Below, one piece after another: positions 14,101-27,000 of a stretch of DNA of 64,000 bases. Below the pieces are notes generated by a model. The model had not been told where the DNA came from. It worked only from the letters and a program-made list of their open reading frames with translations, and searched no databases. The translations under genes and the position numbers were made by a program. Each line of letters begins with the position of its first letter. Position 1 is the first letter of the stretch. The stretch comes from Macquaria australasica (Eukaryota; Chordata; Actinopteri; Centrarchiformes; Percichthyidae). Location: NCBI GenBank assembly GCA_005408345.1, contig SEMN01000258.1, positions 638,501 through 702,500 of the forward strand. The letters are read 5' to 3'.

Positions 14101-17100
14101 GTCTCTGTTCTAACTCCAGTCTATGGGAAATTGCGCTGGCCACTTGCCCCTCCCCCCCTCCCCCTAAAAAAACTATTCGGATCTACACGATTCACGTGAA
14201 TGACATTTTGATAAAAACGGCAGATTTCGCCGAAAAGCGACTAGTTTGCAGGTATGTAGTTACTAAAGCCCAACTGAAATTACAATGTCATTCATTTGCA
14301 GTCACTAATAGCTAATTAGCTATCTAGCCTGCAAACTGACGTTAGCAGTACACTTTTTTTCACATGTTCAGCAAGGTGCAAGGCAAGACATGTGTTCATG
14401 TTTGTAAAAAAGTAACGGACATTAGCTAGAAAGCCAATGTGGGTTGTTCAAAGTCTATGGCTCTTTGTATTGTGTCTCAGCCCGCTGTCAGTGTTATGTC
14501 ACTGTCAGCCAATTAGATGATGAGGTGATGATACTGCTTTATGCAAAATGAAATAATTTGATTGGCTATATGAACAGAAGTTCTCTGTATACGTGTACAG
14601 AGAGCCAGCTGCAATCACTCATTAATGCAAATATAAGTGGTTCCATCATGAAACCAAATGTGGTGGTGGGGCGTGGTTTGAGCTTGGCTACAGAGAGGGA
14701 GAAGTGGAGGAGTGGCTCAGGAGCTCAGGGCAGGTAGCCCTGGGAAACACAGGTGTAAGGCATTAATCAATCTGTGTGTGCTTATATCAGTAGTGGCAGC
14801 CCTGAGGAGGGGGTTCGGAAAGGAGAGGCACGAAGCCGAGCTGGGCCAGAGGACCGCGTCAGCGAAGAAGACATTGTACATAGTTGTAAATAAACGGGCC
14901 GAACGGCTCCTGAACATAATCCCGTGTGTGGTGTTTCTCTGTTGACGGGCCCACAGTAGCGAGTGTTGCTACACCAAAGAATATAAAATATAAATTTCTC
15001 CCCTTTGTTTTCAAAATTCTTCTCAAAGGAGAACATAGTCATATGAGTTACAGAGCAGATATGTACCCTATAGCAGAAAAAACATGCAGTTTGGTTTCGG
15101 TTTTTGGAGAATAGGACAATGTGGTTTAAATATAGCTGGTGCCACACTGTAGAAAGAGGGAAAGGAAGTACAGAAGGTAGGATAACAAAACGACTCGGGA
15201 AGAGAGAAGAAGATGGAAACAGGAATTAAAGAAAAGGACCATTCAAAAATCTGTTACACCATATCAAATATTTACCTGGTAGTATGTGCTGAGTTCTTTG
15301 CCATTGGCTGTGAAGGTCAGCAGTCCATTTGTTGTGTCAACCAGACAGCCGATCTCTAAGCCGTTGTTGTTCCTCCCCTGACCAGGACTGCTGCTCTCTC
15401 CAGCCCACACCATGTAACAGTTACTACGCTTGATGCTGGAGAACACACAGACACACCATGTAACAGTTACTAAGCTTGATGCTGGAGAACACACAGTGAC
15501 ACCATGTAACAGTTATTATACTTGATACTGGAGAACACACAGACACACTATGTAGCAGTTACTTCACTCTATACTGATACAAAGAAAAGTAAATCCTGAT
15601 CAGGTATTATAGAAGGTTATTTAGCAACAGAATTCCAGTTGACAGAGATAAAAAGGAATACATTGTTTGCTATATATTGTATGTTGCCAGACATACACCA
15701 GAGGATCCTACAGATAACAGATCCTACAGATTGTAAAGGATCTGGAGTAATGTTCTACCAGCCTTCATGACACATGCTGTACATCCCACCCATCCCTGTC
15801 CAATATCAAATTATACAAATCTAAGAATTTACGCTAAGATATGGGTTGGCTGCAACTTCACTAACCTCTCATGAACTTTGCCCTTCTCATCTCCCAGGGT
15901 AACAGTGACAGTTCGGACCTTGTGCAGCTCAAAGCCTGGGTCGTGCTGATGGAAGTCAGAGGTTACCCAGCCTACCCAAACACTGCTGGGCTCCTGACCA
16001 GGGAAGATCCGAACTGAGTAGTAGTGCTGCACAGAAAGAGAGGTGCAATCATGTCAAGTTTAATTGCATTGCCCTCGATCACAGTTACTTTCTCAAAGGG
16101 CTTTACAACACCTGTATTATGAAACTGTAAATCAATATATGGAATCAAGGACACTTGGGTGAACACTTCTATCAGGTGCAGGGGATACACATTATTTGCT
16201 AAAAACCAGAGACCTGAATGACAGTTGAAAACTGCAAATAAATTCAACCATCATATTCAACAAATTTAACAACTGAACTGTAAAACTTGTCTAGGACCTA
16301 TAGACCTGTACCATGTGGTAATTCTAACGGCTTGTAATATATTCAAAATGTATTCATTTCAGAACCTTTTCTGTATCTTTAGCCTTACTTGCTCTCTTGG
16401 AGCTACTCGTCATCAGTAACATATATATTGTATGCGAGTGTTTTGGGAATTTTATTTTGTATGTGTATTGTCTTACAGTAGAGGCTTGCATGAGGAATTC
16501 GTATTCATCTCTGTCATCAGCCATAACTTCCTCTGACAGACGAGCAGATGATGGACAGCTGTTGTCTGGCTTGTTTCTCTTCAACATGAACCTGGTAGAT
16601 GAGATGGTTGGTTTAGGTTCATAGTTTAAAAATAGTAATCAAATACAATGACAGAAGAGTAAAAATTACTAGTGTACAGGAGTTTTAAACTGATGAATCT
16701 TTAATAATGATATACCGTTGCTTGAGCTTTGAGGGCTTCTCCTGGTTATAATCTTTGTGGTTGTTGAATTCATCTCTCTCAGGTCCATTGGGACCATTGT
16801 GACCATGAGAAGACTTCATCAGGACCTCAAAGTCTGATACAGTTTCAAAGTCCTCCAGCTCCTGCAGAAACAGACAGTGAACATACCACACATATTCTCA
16901 ATCATATACCCAACCCTACTGTGTAAACTTGCAGGTAAATGTGAGCAGTAAATGGTATTGTGATGAGCTTCCCTTTAATAGTTCTATGAACAATGTAAAA
17001 GAGATTAAATACATGTACAGAGATGTTGAGTAAAGAAATTCATTTCAGTTTTATTTATATAGCACCATATCATAACAGAAGTTATCTCAGGGTACTTTTC

Positions 17101-18019
17101 ATATAAAGCAGGTCTAGACCATACCCTTTATAATATTATTTACAGAGGCCCAGCAATTCCCACCACCAGTAAAGAAATTCCAGATAATGTGCAGCAGCAG
17201 AATATCCAATAAATTCCACTTGGGCAGTGGAGGAAACTGCTACACAACAGATGGACTGCATTTGAGTGTGTTTTACATGCGAATTATATGTTGGTCAATG
17301 TCAATATATCTGTCTGTCATATGTGTATATGTGTTAAGAACTTGTCAATGTGTTTGTGGTACTGTTACCCTCTTTGGTGAGAAGAGGCTGTCGCTAGGTG
17401 GGGATCTGGAGAAGGATTCTGCACACTCTATGGGCATGCTCAGTCTGTAGAAGGTAATGTCAGTGTAACTGTTCTGTGAGCCAAATGACCTCTGGGTGAC
17501 CCTTAGGCATGGACATGACTCCACTGTCCCATCTATCCTTGTCACCTGACAAAGGAGGAAAAAACAAAAAACATTAGTTATGTCTGTACTGTCAAGTTAG
17601 CATGTTACAATCAGCTCTGCTTACTTTTTCAATAGTTTACTTAACAGTTTTGTTGGAAAAACCATATAAGACAAAAAAATATTTAGGAAGGTCTTGAAAT
17701 GTGTCTGAAGGGATTACATTTTCCCAATGTCATTGAAAGCTCTGCCAAAAATCTACATGTAACCCTTTCACCATAGGCTCGTGATATAAGGAACACTTTA
17801 TGTTTTACTCAATAAAGGGATTAAACTGCTTTAACATCCAATACATGGTAAAATGGTGAAAGAGACATCTCATTGTATTATAAACTTGTCTAGGGTAGAC
17901 TATGACTCTCACTCTCTAATAACCAATGAGAGGCTAAGGGATTAATTCTGGTTTTAAGAACCCAATATATTGTCACTGCAAACATGTATGAATCAACTTA
18001 TTTAGTCACAGCATATGAG

Positions 18020-18056
<37 letters not shown>

Positions 18057-21000
18057 CTCAGTTTCAATTTGTATTAACGGAATGCAAAATTCAATCAAAA
18101 TGCGGGAAACCCCAATATGGAAAATAAAAAATGAAATAAAATAGAAAGACCCGGTCAAGTTTTAGTCTTTAGTCTGTGTTAACCTGAAGTGCACTTTTTG
18201 TTTTAGTTTGTTCTTTTAAGGAAGCTTGCATTAAGGTTCGTTGGCGCGCTTAACGTCGGAGCTCATGAAGAAACAGAACAGCAGTACCTCCTCTGTGTAG
18301 AATGAGAACAGCTCCTACTGTAGAAATCACTCTCACCAGACCCGTCTCAGTCTGCAGCAGCACAGCAGCGATGAACAGCAGGAACCACACCCTTGTCGAC
18401 AGCAGAACGTCCTCAGCGCTGGGCAAAACATCTGCGACGACAGCTGAAGCTTCTCCCGAACACAGTCTCTACGTCCGTGCAGGCGAAGAAAAAAAACAAC
18501 CCAACGTTTTCCGGACGATGGCGGCAGTTTAGCTAACCTAGCTAGCTCACTTCACCCAGATCTCGATAGTAAACAGTCCCAAACTCACACACGTCAGGGC
18601 GCATTCACCAGCAAGTGTTAACCAGCAAAAAGTTCAAAGTCCAATACAAAAAATACACACTTTATAGTCTGTGACGACTCATACACGTTCAACTCTCTGT
18701 TCAACACCGCTAGGCTCGTTCAAGATGAGCCATGCCTGCGCAGAATCAATGACCGGCGATCACCACACAATGCATGCCAGTTAGATTTGTGTCCGGCTTG
18801 ATCCCGACTTGAGGCAGACGCGCCCGGAAGCGCCACGAATTGCTACCCACTTTCATTTGGCGACCATGTTAATTAATTGGGCTGTTCACACAGGAGGCGC
18901 CAATGGCCATATCTGTTCATTTAAGGTCCAATTTTGCTGAAAATATCTGTTTGCGTGTGATTAACTCCTGATAATAATTTAAACAACTGTTTAAGACCCC
19001 ATGAAATTGCATTCTTTCTTCATTGATTTTATGAGCTCTGGCACTCAATGCAATAGGAGAGGGACAGCCATAAATGCGCGATAGACTTTAAATTAGGTTT
19101 TTCAATGTAGACTACATCAGAGATACACCGATCAGCCATAATATTATGACCACCTGCCTAATATTGTGTAGGTCCCCCTTTTGCTGCCAAAACAGCCCTG
19201 ACCCGTCGAGGCATGGACTCCACTAGACCTCTGAAGGTGTGCTGTGGTATCTGGCACCAAGACATTAGCAGCAGATCCTTTAAGTCCTGTAAGTTGCGAG
19301 GTGGGGCCTCCATGGATCAGACTTTTGTCCAGCACATCCCAGATGCTCGATTAGACTGAGATCTGGGGAATTTTTGGAGGCAAAGTCAACACCTTGAACT
19401 CACTGTTGTGTTCCTCAAACCATTCCTGAACCATTTTTGCAGTGTGGCAGGGCGCATTATCCTGCTGAAAGAGGCCACTGCCATTAGGGAATACCGTTTC
19501 CATGAAGGCGTGTACTTGGTCTGCAACAATGTTTAGGTAGGTGGTACGTGTCAAAGTAGCATCCATATGAATGGCAGGACCCAAGGTTTCCCAGCAGAAC
19601 ATTGTCCAAAGCTTCACACTGCCTCCGCCAGCTTGCCTTCTTCCCGTAGTGCATCCTGGTGCCATGTCTTCCCCAGGTAAGGGACACATATACACCCGGC
19701 CATCCACATGATGTAAAAGAAAACGTGATTCATCAGACCAGGCCACCTTCTTCCATTGCTCCGTGGTCCAGTTCTGATGCTCACATGCCCATTGTAGGTG
19801 CTTCTAGTGGTGGACAGGGGTCAGCATGGGCACCCTGACCGGTCTGCGGCTACGCAGCCCCATACGCAACAAATTGTGATGCACTGTGTGTTCTGACACC
19901 TTTCTATCAGAACCAGCATCAACTTTTTCAGCAATTTGAGCTACAGTAGCTCTTCTGTTGGATCAGACCACACGGGCCAGCCTTTGCTCCCCACGTGAAT
20001 CAATGAGCCTTGACCGCCCATGACCCTGTCGCCGGTTCACCGGTTTTCCTTCCTTGGACCACTTTTGGTAGGTACTGACCACTGCAGACCAGGAACATCC
20101 CACAAGAGCTGCAGTTTTGGAGATGCTCTGACCCAGTCGTCTAGCCATCACAATTTGGCCCTTGTCAAAGTCACTCAAATCCTTACGCTTGCCCATTTTT
20201 CCAACACATCAACTTCGAGGACAAAATGTTCACTTGCTGCCTAATATATCCCACCCACTGACAGGTGCCATGACAAGATAATCAGTGTTCTTCACTTCAC
20301 CTGTCAGTGGTCATAATGTTATGGCTGATCGGTGTATTTGTTTCAGAAAGCAATTCTCCACTCCATGAAAAAACCTTAAACGCATTATCTCTCTAATAAA
20401 TAGGAACACTAACGGAACTCTATAAGCTCCTTGTCCACAATACAAGACAGGCAGACAGGGAGGAAAATCATTCAACTTTTAATTTACTTACAATTTGGCA
20501 CTCTCTCTTCCAAATAATCCAGCCACGTAACTATCCATTCATGAAATGAAATCGCACACTTGAGGATCCTCCTTAGTATGGGTTATATTACCGTAAGATT
20601 TGACCGCTAAGCAGCTGAGTCCATGCCAATCAAGTGTAACGTTAAAATAAACACGTTAACGAAAAGGAGAAGTGCTCGTCTTCACTCCTAAATCCCCTTT
20701 AATAAATCAACAGGGTAATCAACACAACAGTAACGTTAGGCAGCAGGTGCTCTCCACCGACTGCAAGACCCAGGGCATGATGGGAAACACCTGGCTGTCA
20801 CCTGATCAAAGGGCTGATTGGCTCTTAATTTTGACCACAAACATCACGTTTTGTAGAAAATCAAAATTTTCTGTGTAATTGTAATATTTAACGCTAGATT
20901 GTAGGCTGTATGTTGTGTAATGAAGGTTTAATCTGTTAACAAACATATCTTGTGTGGTTGATATGAATTATAATAAAGTTTATTTCAGCCATAACTATCC

Positions 21001-24000
21001 GACTGTGATCTGCAAACTACAGGTAGCCTACAGGTGGATCCAACAGGATGTAAATATTTCTGTGACTTCCTGTATATTCTTTGAAGGTTGCTTGAAACTG
21101 TCTGACTTGACTGCTGCTGTTTGTCACCGCACCCTGCTGTTCCTGTCTGATCTCGTCCACTTTCCAAGCGAGGTGCAGTTCATCTCAAACAAGTCTATTT
21201 TTTCTCTTCTTCTTCTTCTAACTTAATTCTCGCGTGATTACTCAGAGGTCAACAGGAAATCAAATTCTTCCAGGTCATTAATTCTCTAACATAAACAAGA
21301 ATTATTATTAAGCCTTTTAGGCATTGAACCGCCTTGAAACATCTTGAAATATATATATATTAACTGTAAATTACTGAATCACTGTCTGAACAGAGTAATA
21401 TATGAACAGTTGTATTGGGACTTGCTTGCGGTGGGGGACTTGCTCTACTTGTTAATAATAAATGGTGCAGCCCGCGTCATGTTACTGTTACTGTGGAGTT
21501 TTTCTGTTGCCCCGCCATGATGGTCCTTGTTTACATTCCCCCATCCGCCAACGTGACCAAGGCGTGTGACATCATCCACTCAGTGATCGCCCGGCTCCAG
21601 ACACAGAATCCGGATGCTTTCATCACGATATCTGGAGACTTCAACCACGCCTCCCTCTCTTCATCCCTCCCCACTTTCAAGCAATTTGTCAAGTGCACAA
21701 CCAGGGAGAATAAGACCTTGGACTTACTGTATGCAAATGCTAAAGATGCATACAACTCCTCAGTACTCCCGCCACTTGGCAGATCGGATCACAACTTGGT
21801 GTACCTCTCACCCCTTCACATCCCGAGGGTCCAGCGGCTGCACGCGACCACCAGGACAGTGAGGAGATGGTCACAGGACTGCCTCGGGACTACAGACTGG
21901 AATTTTATCAGTGATTCCTGCAGAGACGATGTGGAGGGATCTGTGGACTGAATGCTTCACTGACTACATCAGGTTCTGTGAGGATAACATCTTGCCCTCA
22001 CGGAAAGTAAACTGTTTTCCCAACAACAAACCCTGGATCACCTGCTGAAAGAGAAGAAGAGGGCCTTCAGAGATGGTAATATGGAAAAGGTGAAGCGGGT
22101 CCAGAAGGAACTGAAAGTGGCAATCAGGGACGGGAAGAGGGCCCACTAGGCCAAGATTGAGGGCCAGCTACGGCAGGACAGGGTGAAGGATGTGTGGCAG
22201 GGCATGAAGAACATCACAGGCTTCAAACAGTTGACTGATGGACCAGTTGAGAGATGCCAAAACCATGCCAATGGGTTAAACCTGTTCTTCAATAGGTCAC
22301 CCCCACCCCCTCTCCCCCATCACAATCAATGACCCCATCAACAACAATCCCCATGATTAACGACCCATCAACACCTCAGACCACAGGTCAGCACCTCCAT
22401 GGACCCCCTCCAATTCTCCTACCAGCCCCTCATCGGAGTGGATGACGCTGTCATCTACCTGCTTCAGAGGGCCTACTCTCACCTGGATGTGGCTGGGAGT
22501 GCTGTGAGAGTCGTGTTTTTTGACTTCTCCAGTGCATTCAACACCATACAGCCACAGCTACAGGGGACCCTGTATGTTATGACCCTGGGTCATGTGTGGT
22601 GAGTGACTGATTTTGAGGGTGTGGTCCCTCCCTGCCTGAGGGTGGTGCTGTTTACAATGTTCTTTGTTCTTAGTATGTTCAGTTCCAGGTGGTGGCTGGT
22701 GATTGGACGGGAGACTGATGGCACCTACTTTAAAATGGCCTCTGTCCAGGCTGACGGACTCCCTCCTTTTGCCTGACTCCCAACCAGACTGTGCCGTGCC
22801 CTTGGATTTAAAGTGATCTTCGTGCTAATGTGTTTAGCTGTTCTACATAAAATACCGTTAAAAGAGCAGTCCGGGTATCTGTAGGGGAGAGAAGCTGTTT
22901 TTGTTTCTACAACTGTTTTCTCTTGCTAATGTTAGGGAGTTAGGTAAGATCCCTGTATTTCTTTTCCTGTTTTGTTGGGTTAGGTAATTTAGTTGGGTTC
23001 TCATAGATTGCTTTGTTTGTTGTTTTGGCTGTGCTCTCCCTGAGGTCAATTATACCCTGAGAAATGAATAAATCATTCCTGTTTGGACTGCATCCGTTGT
23101 GGCACTGACTATCTTTGGGAGCAGAGAAAGGGAGGGAGTCACTTTCTTTATGTTGTGCACCAGTTTACCCCTAGGCCGGTCGTAACACCAGCCCCTCATC
23201 GGAGTGGATGACGCTGTCATCTACCTGCTTCAGAGGGCCTACTCTCACCTGGATGTGGCTGGGAGTGCTGTGAGAGTCGTGTTTTTTGACTTCTCCAGTG
23301 CATTCAACACCATACAGCCACAGCTACAGGGGAAGAAGTTGAGGAAGATGGAGGTGGATGCCCCCCTGGTCTCCTGGGTTGTGGACTACCTAACTGGAAG
23401 GCCACAATTTGTGCATCTTTGTGACTATGTGACCAGAAGGAGTGCAGCACGGGGGCTCCTCATGGAACAGTACTGTCCCCCTTCCTGTTTACCGTGTACA
23501 CCTCTGACTTCAGATACAACTCTGACACCTGTCATCTGCAGAAGTTCTCAGATGACACGGCCATTGTGGGGTGCATCAGGGATGGACAGGAGGAGGAGTA
23601 CAGGAGTGTGGTGGAGGACTTTGTGGGGTGGTGTGAGAAGAACCACGTGCAGCTCAACATCACCAAGACGAAGGAGATGGTAGTGGACTTCAGGAGGAGT
23701 AAGACCCCCTGTCTCCATCAGGAGACTGGACATTGACACAGTGGGGTCCTACAAGTACCTGGGAGTCCACCTGGACAACAGACTGGAATGGGCCAGAAAC
23801 ACCATGGCCCTGACGTGTGCAGTTCACTGCTGCAAATGTTCTACCAGACTGTTGTCTCCTGTGCCCAGTTCTACGGCGTCGTGTGCTGGGGTGCTGGGAT
23901 CAAGGCGGGGGATGCAAACAAACTCAACAAAATCATCAAGAAGGCCGGCTCTGTGCTGGGTACCAATCTTGGCTCCCTAGAGGTGGCAGAGGCAAGGGCA

Positions 24001-27000
24001 CTGTCCAAACTTGTTGCAACAATGGACAATGTCTCCCACCCACTCCACAACATGGTGGTGGATTTGCAGAGCACCTTCAACTCCAGGCTGATCAACCTGC
24101 GGTGCCACAAGGAGCGCAATAGGAGGTCCTTCTTGCCTGCAGCTGTTAGACTGTTCAATGCCTCGCTGTGACATCCAGGCCAATCCACTCACTCTCCCTA
24201 ACTTGTTTACTGGTGTCTACCTCAACTTGTTTAACTTGTTTACTGGTGTCTTGTATTACACTGTGTTTTTGTGTACTGTACTGTATGGTTCTTTGCAGTT
24301 TGCATTAACTGTTTGTACGGTCTACCTCTGTGTTGCACTGTCTGTCACAGTACTTGCACTGTCTGTCCATTACAGCACTGTCTCCAATCATCCCTTACCT
24401 CTATGTGTTGGTGGTTGGGGGGTACGGGTACAAACTGAGGTAGCCTCTTGCTGAGCCACATGGTGACATCCCGGTTCATGTTGACAGCGAACGGTTCGTA
24501 ACCTTCCTGCAGGCCGCAGATGGTGAAGTACTTCAGAGTGCTAACGTCTTTACCAAAGTTCATTCTCCCCACCTGACACACACCCAGACTGCACACTGGG
24601 ATAAAACCTGGAGACAAACAGAAGAAATAATTTGTGCATTACTACCTGTAACACTATGCATCGAGGAACCATTTATGGACCATTTGTGCAACTCAATATT
24701 CACCTAGTGAATTAAGATCTTCTGAAAATGTTATTAAGCACTGATTAATAATTACATGTTTCACAGCTGACTGCAGGCAGGGCCAATGTCCTTTCATCTT
24801 TGAAAATGTTCAGACAAATCTGCCCATGGGGGCCTTACATCAAAGGACCAGACTTACAGGTTTGTCAGCGGGTGTGAAGACAACTACTAAGCTTCAACCT
24901 TAATGAGTAGCAGGTAGTGACCTCCTTGTTCTATAATTGGCATGACTCTTGTGTCAAAGGGTTTACAAAAGAACCAGGAGGTTCTTCAGTATGACGGGGA
25001 TGCTTTGTATGATTAACTTTGTAGCCTCGTCGTTAGTCAAGGCTACAAAGTAGTGTAGTGTTAGAGTTGTGTCCCCAGTTACAGATGCCATGTATGTGCA
25101 TGTGTATGTTGTCAATAACATAGAACTGACCTTCGCAAACTTCAAAGTCCTTGAATGCCAGCTCAGATCCAGAGTCATCCAGCAGCACTTCTCCATTAAG
25201 TGTGAACATCATGGTGTGTTCGTTCAGATCCACCATGCAGCCCACTACGTCCCCCATCTGCCAGGCACGTCCAAAGTGCTCATTACCCTGGTGCCAGCGC
25301 TGGACCTAGGAAAAAAAACACTTTACCCATTTGTGACTAATTTGGACAATAATTTAAAAAGAGACATGCTCCACTGCAGTGCCAAGAAACTGAACAAATG
25401 GGATGCATAGAGCAAGGAAAAATCCAGCCACCTTGAAGCCATCAAAGACAAAAGCCTGGTCATCAGATCCCAGCTCCTGGTCTGGGAGGCATCCTGGCCT
25501 GGCCCAACCCACCCTCATCTCTCCTGCTGTTAATACCTGGAGGAGAAGCAAGAACAGGTTCATATCCAGTTTAGGAACTGTAACACAGTGACAGTAAAAT
25601 CGCAGTGTGATAACTTGGCAATAGCTGCACTCTTCAGTCTGTTGGAGTTTTTGGGGACATTTGACAATAAACAAGTACATTCTGCTTGGTGTCTGCAGAT
25701 TATGGTGGATCAAGAAACACATGCAGAATAGTAACATTTAGTGGAAGGTTTTTATCATATCCTATTAGAAATTCTAATAGTTAATATACAGTTTGTTTTC
25801 TACAAAAAAGTCATCACAGTGAGCTTTAAATTTGTATCTGTTAATGGCTGATATCTGTTGTCATGTCTCTTCTTACCTCCAGCTCAAAGTACCACTTCCC
25901 TGCATTAACGCAGTAGGTTTTCTCTGCTCTGAAAATGCGGAACCTCTCAGCAGACATGTTGCTGAGGTCAGATTGAGCTGCTGGATGAGAGGGAGGCAGG
26001 GAGAGGGAGGGGAAGTAAGCAACCTAATGAGCAGTCTTATGGATATATTATCTTACACGTTGTGCTTTTGTATAATAAAAGGTAGTAATTTTTGCCCAAA
26101 AATATTATTATACAAAATATTAAAATATTCCTAAAAACGACAAGTCATTGAATAAAGTGATTCAATGAAGGGTAGGTATTGTACCATGGTCCTGGTCAGA
26201 AGCTTCCAGGTTGTATCCATATCCCAGCAGAGTCCTCACGGCCTCTCTCAGACTGTCTTTGTTAGACTTCTTGGTTCTCTCATCCAGCAAAGTGTAGGGG
26301 ACCAGACGAGGGTTTCTACGATTCTTCACATCCTGAGAAGAGGTAGAGGACAGAAGAATAAAAAGTAAATAACCTCATACTCTATAGGAATGCCGTGCTG
26401 GGTGGGGAAAGTGAAACTGTAGTGCTTGCCCCTCCCTCGTTACAACCACTGAGGTGCCCTTAAGCGACTGTAAGACATTTGTTTTCTTTGTGTATGGAGA
26501 TAACCATTGGTTCTACTCAGTCAACTGGGTGAATTGGGGAAAGCATTCTATCTTCAGTGTTATCCATGAGTCACTTAGAGTGATGCCAAATGGTGATATT
26601 ACCTCTGTAGAAAAACCCAGCAACCTATACTCTGGGTTGCCGGTTTAAAGATGCTGCTGCCAGTGTCATCTTACAACTGCCGATTTGCCTTTCTTCTATT
26701 GCTAGGGGTCATTTTCCTCTATGTTTATAGTGCTCCTCAGTTTGACTGTTTGGACTCAGGATTCCTCCCCACTGAGATGATATGGCTGTAATTGACCCAA
26801 TACAGCAGCTATAGTGCCCTGTGTGAATTGCCATGAGAGATGGGCACTCAGGCTTCCAACTTGTTCTAGACATTTATATTACTGGATTATCATTATTAGT
26901 GATTGTGAAGGCCAAAACACAGGCAGACACCAAAACGTGTTAGTAGTTCATTTTTCTTTTTTAGCACAGTTAACATACAAACTTTACATACAAAGTAATG

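Larger units (their letters stand above)
21400..24380 (+). mobile_element. LINE retrotransposon of the jockey/CR1/Rex1 group, split by an LTR
   Basis: Endonuclease, reverse transcriptase and C-terminal segments occur in order on the plus strand, opposite to ryr2. An LTR-like 613-bp insertion lies at 22575-23187, flanked by a 147-bp duplication of LINE sequence. The 3' UTR (ctgtctgtcacag repeats) runs to within about 20-30 bp of the E23 donor. Multiple frameshifts and internal gaps make it inactive. The clade is not certain. Confidence 0.8.
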
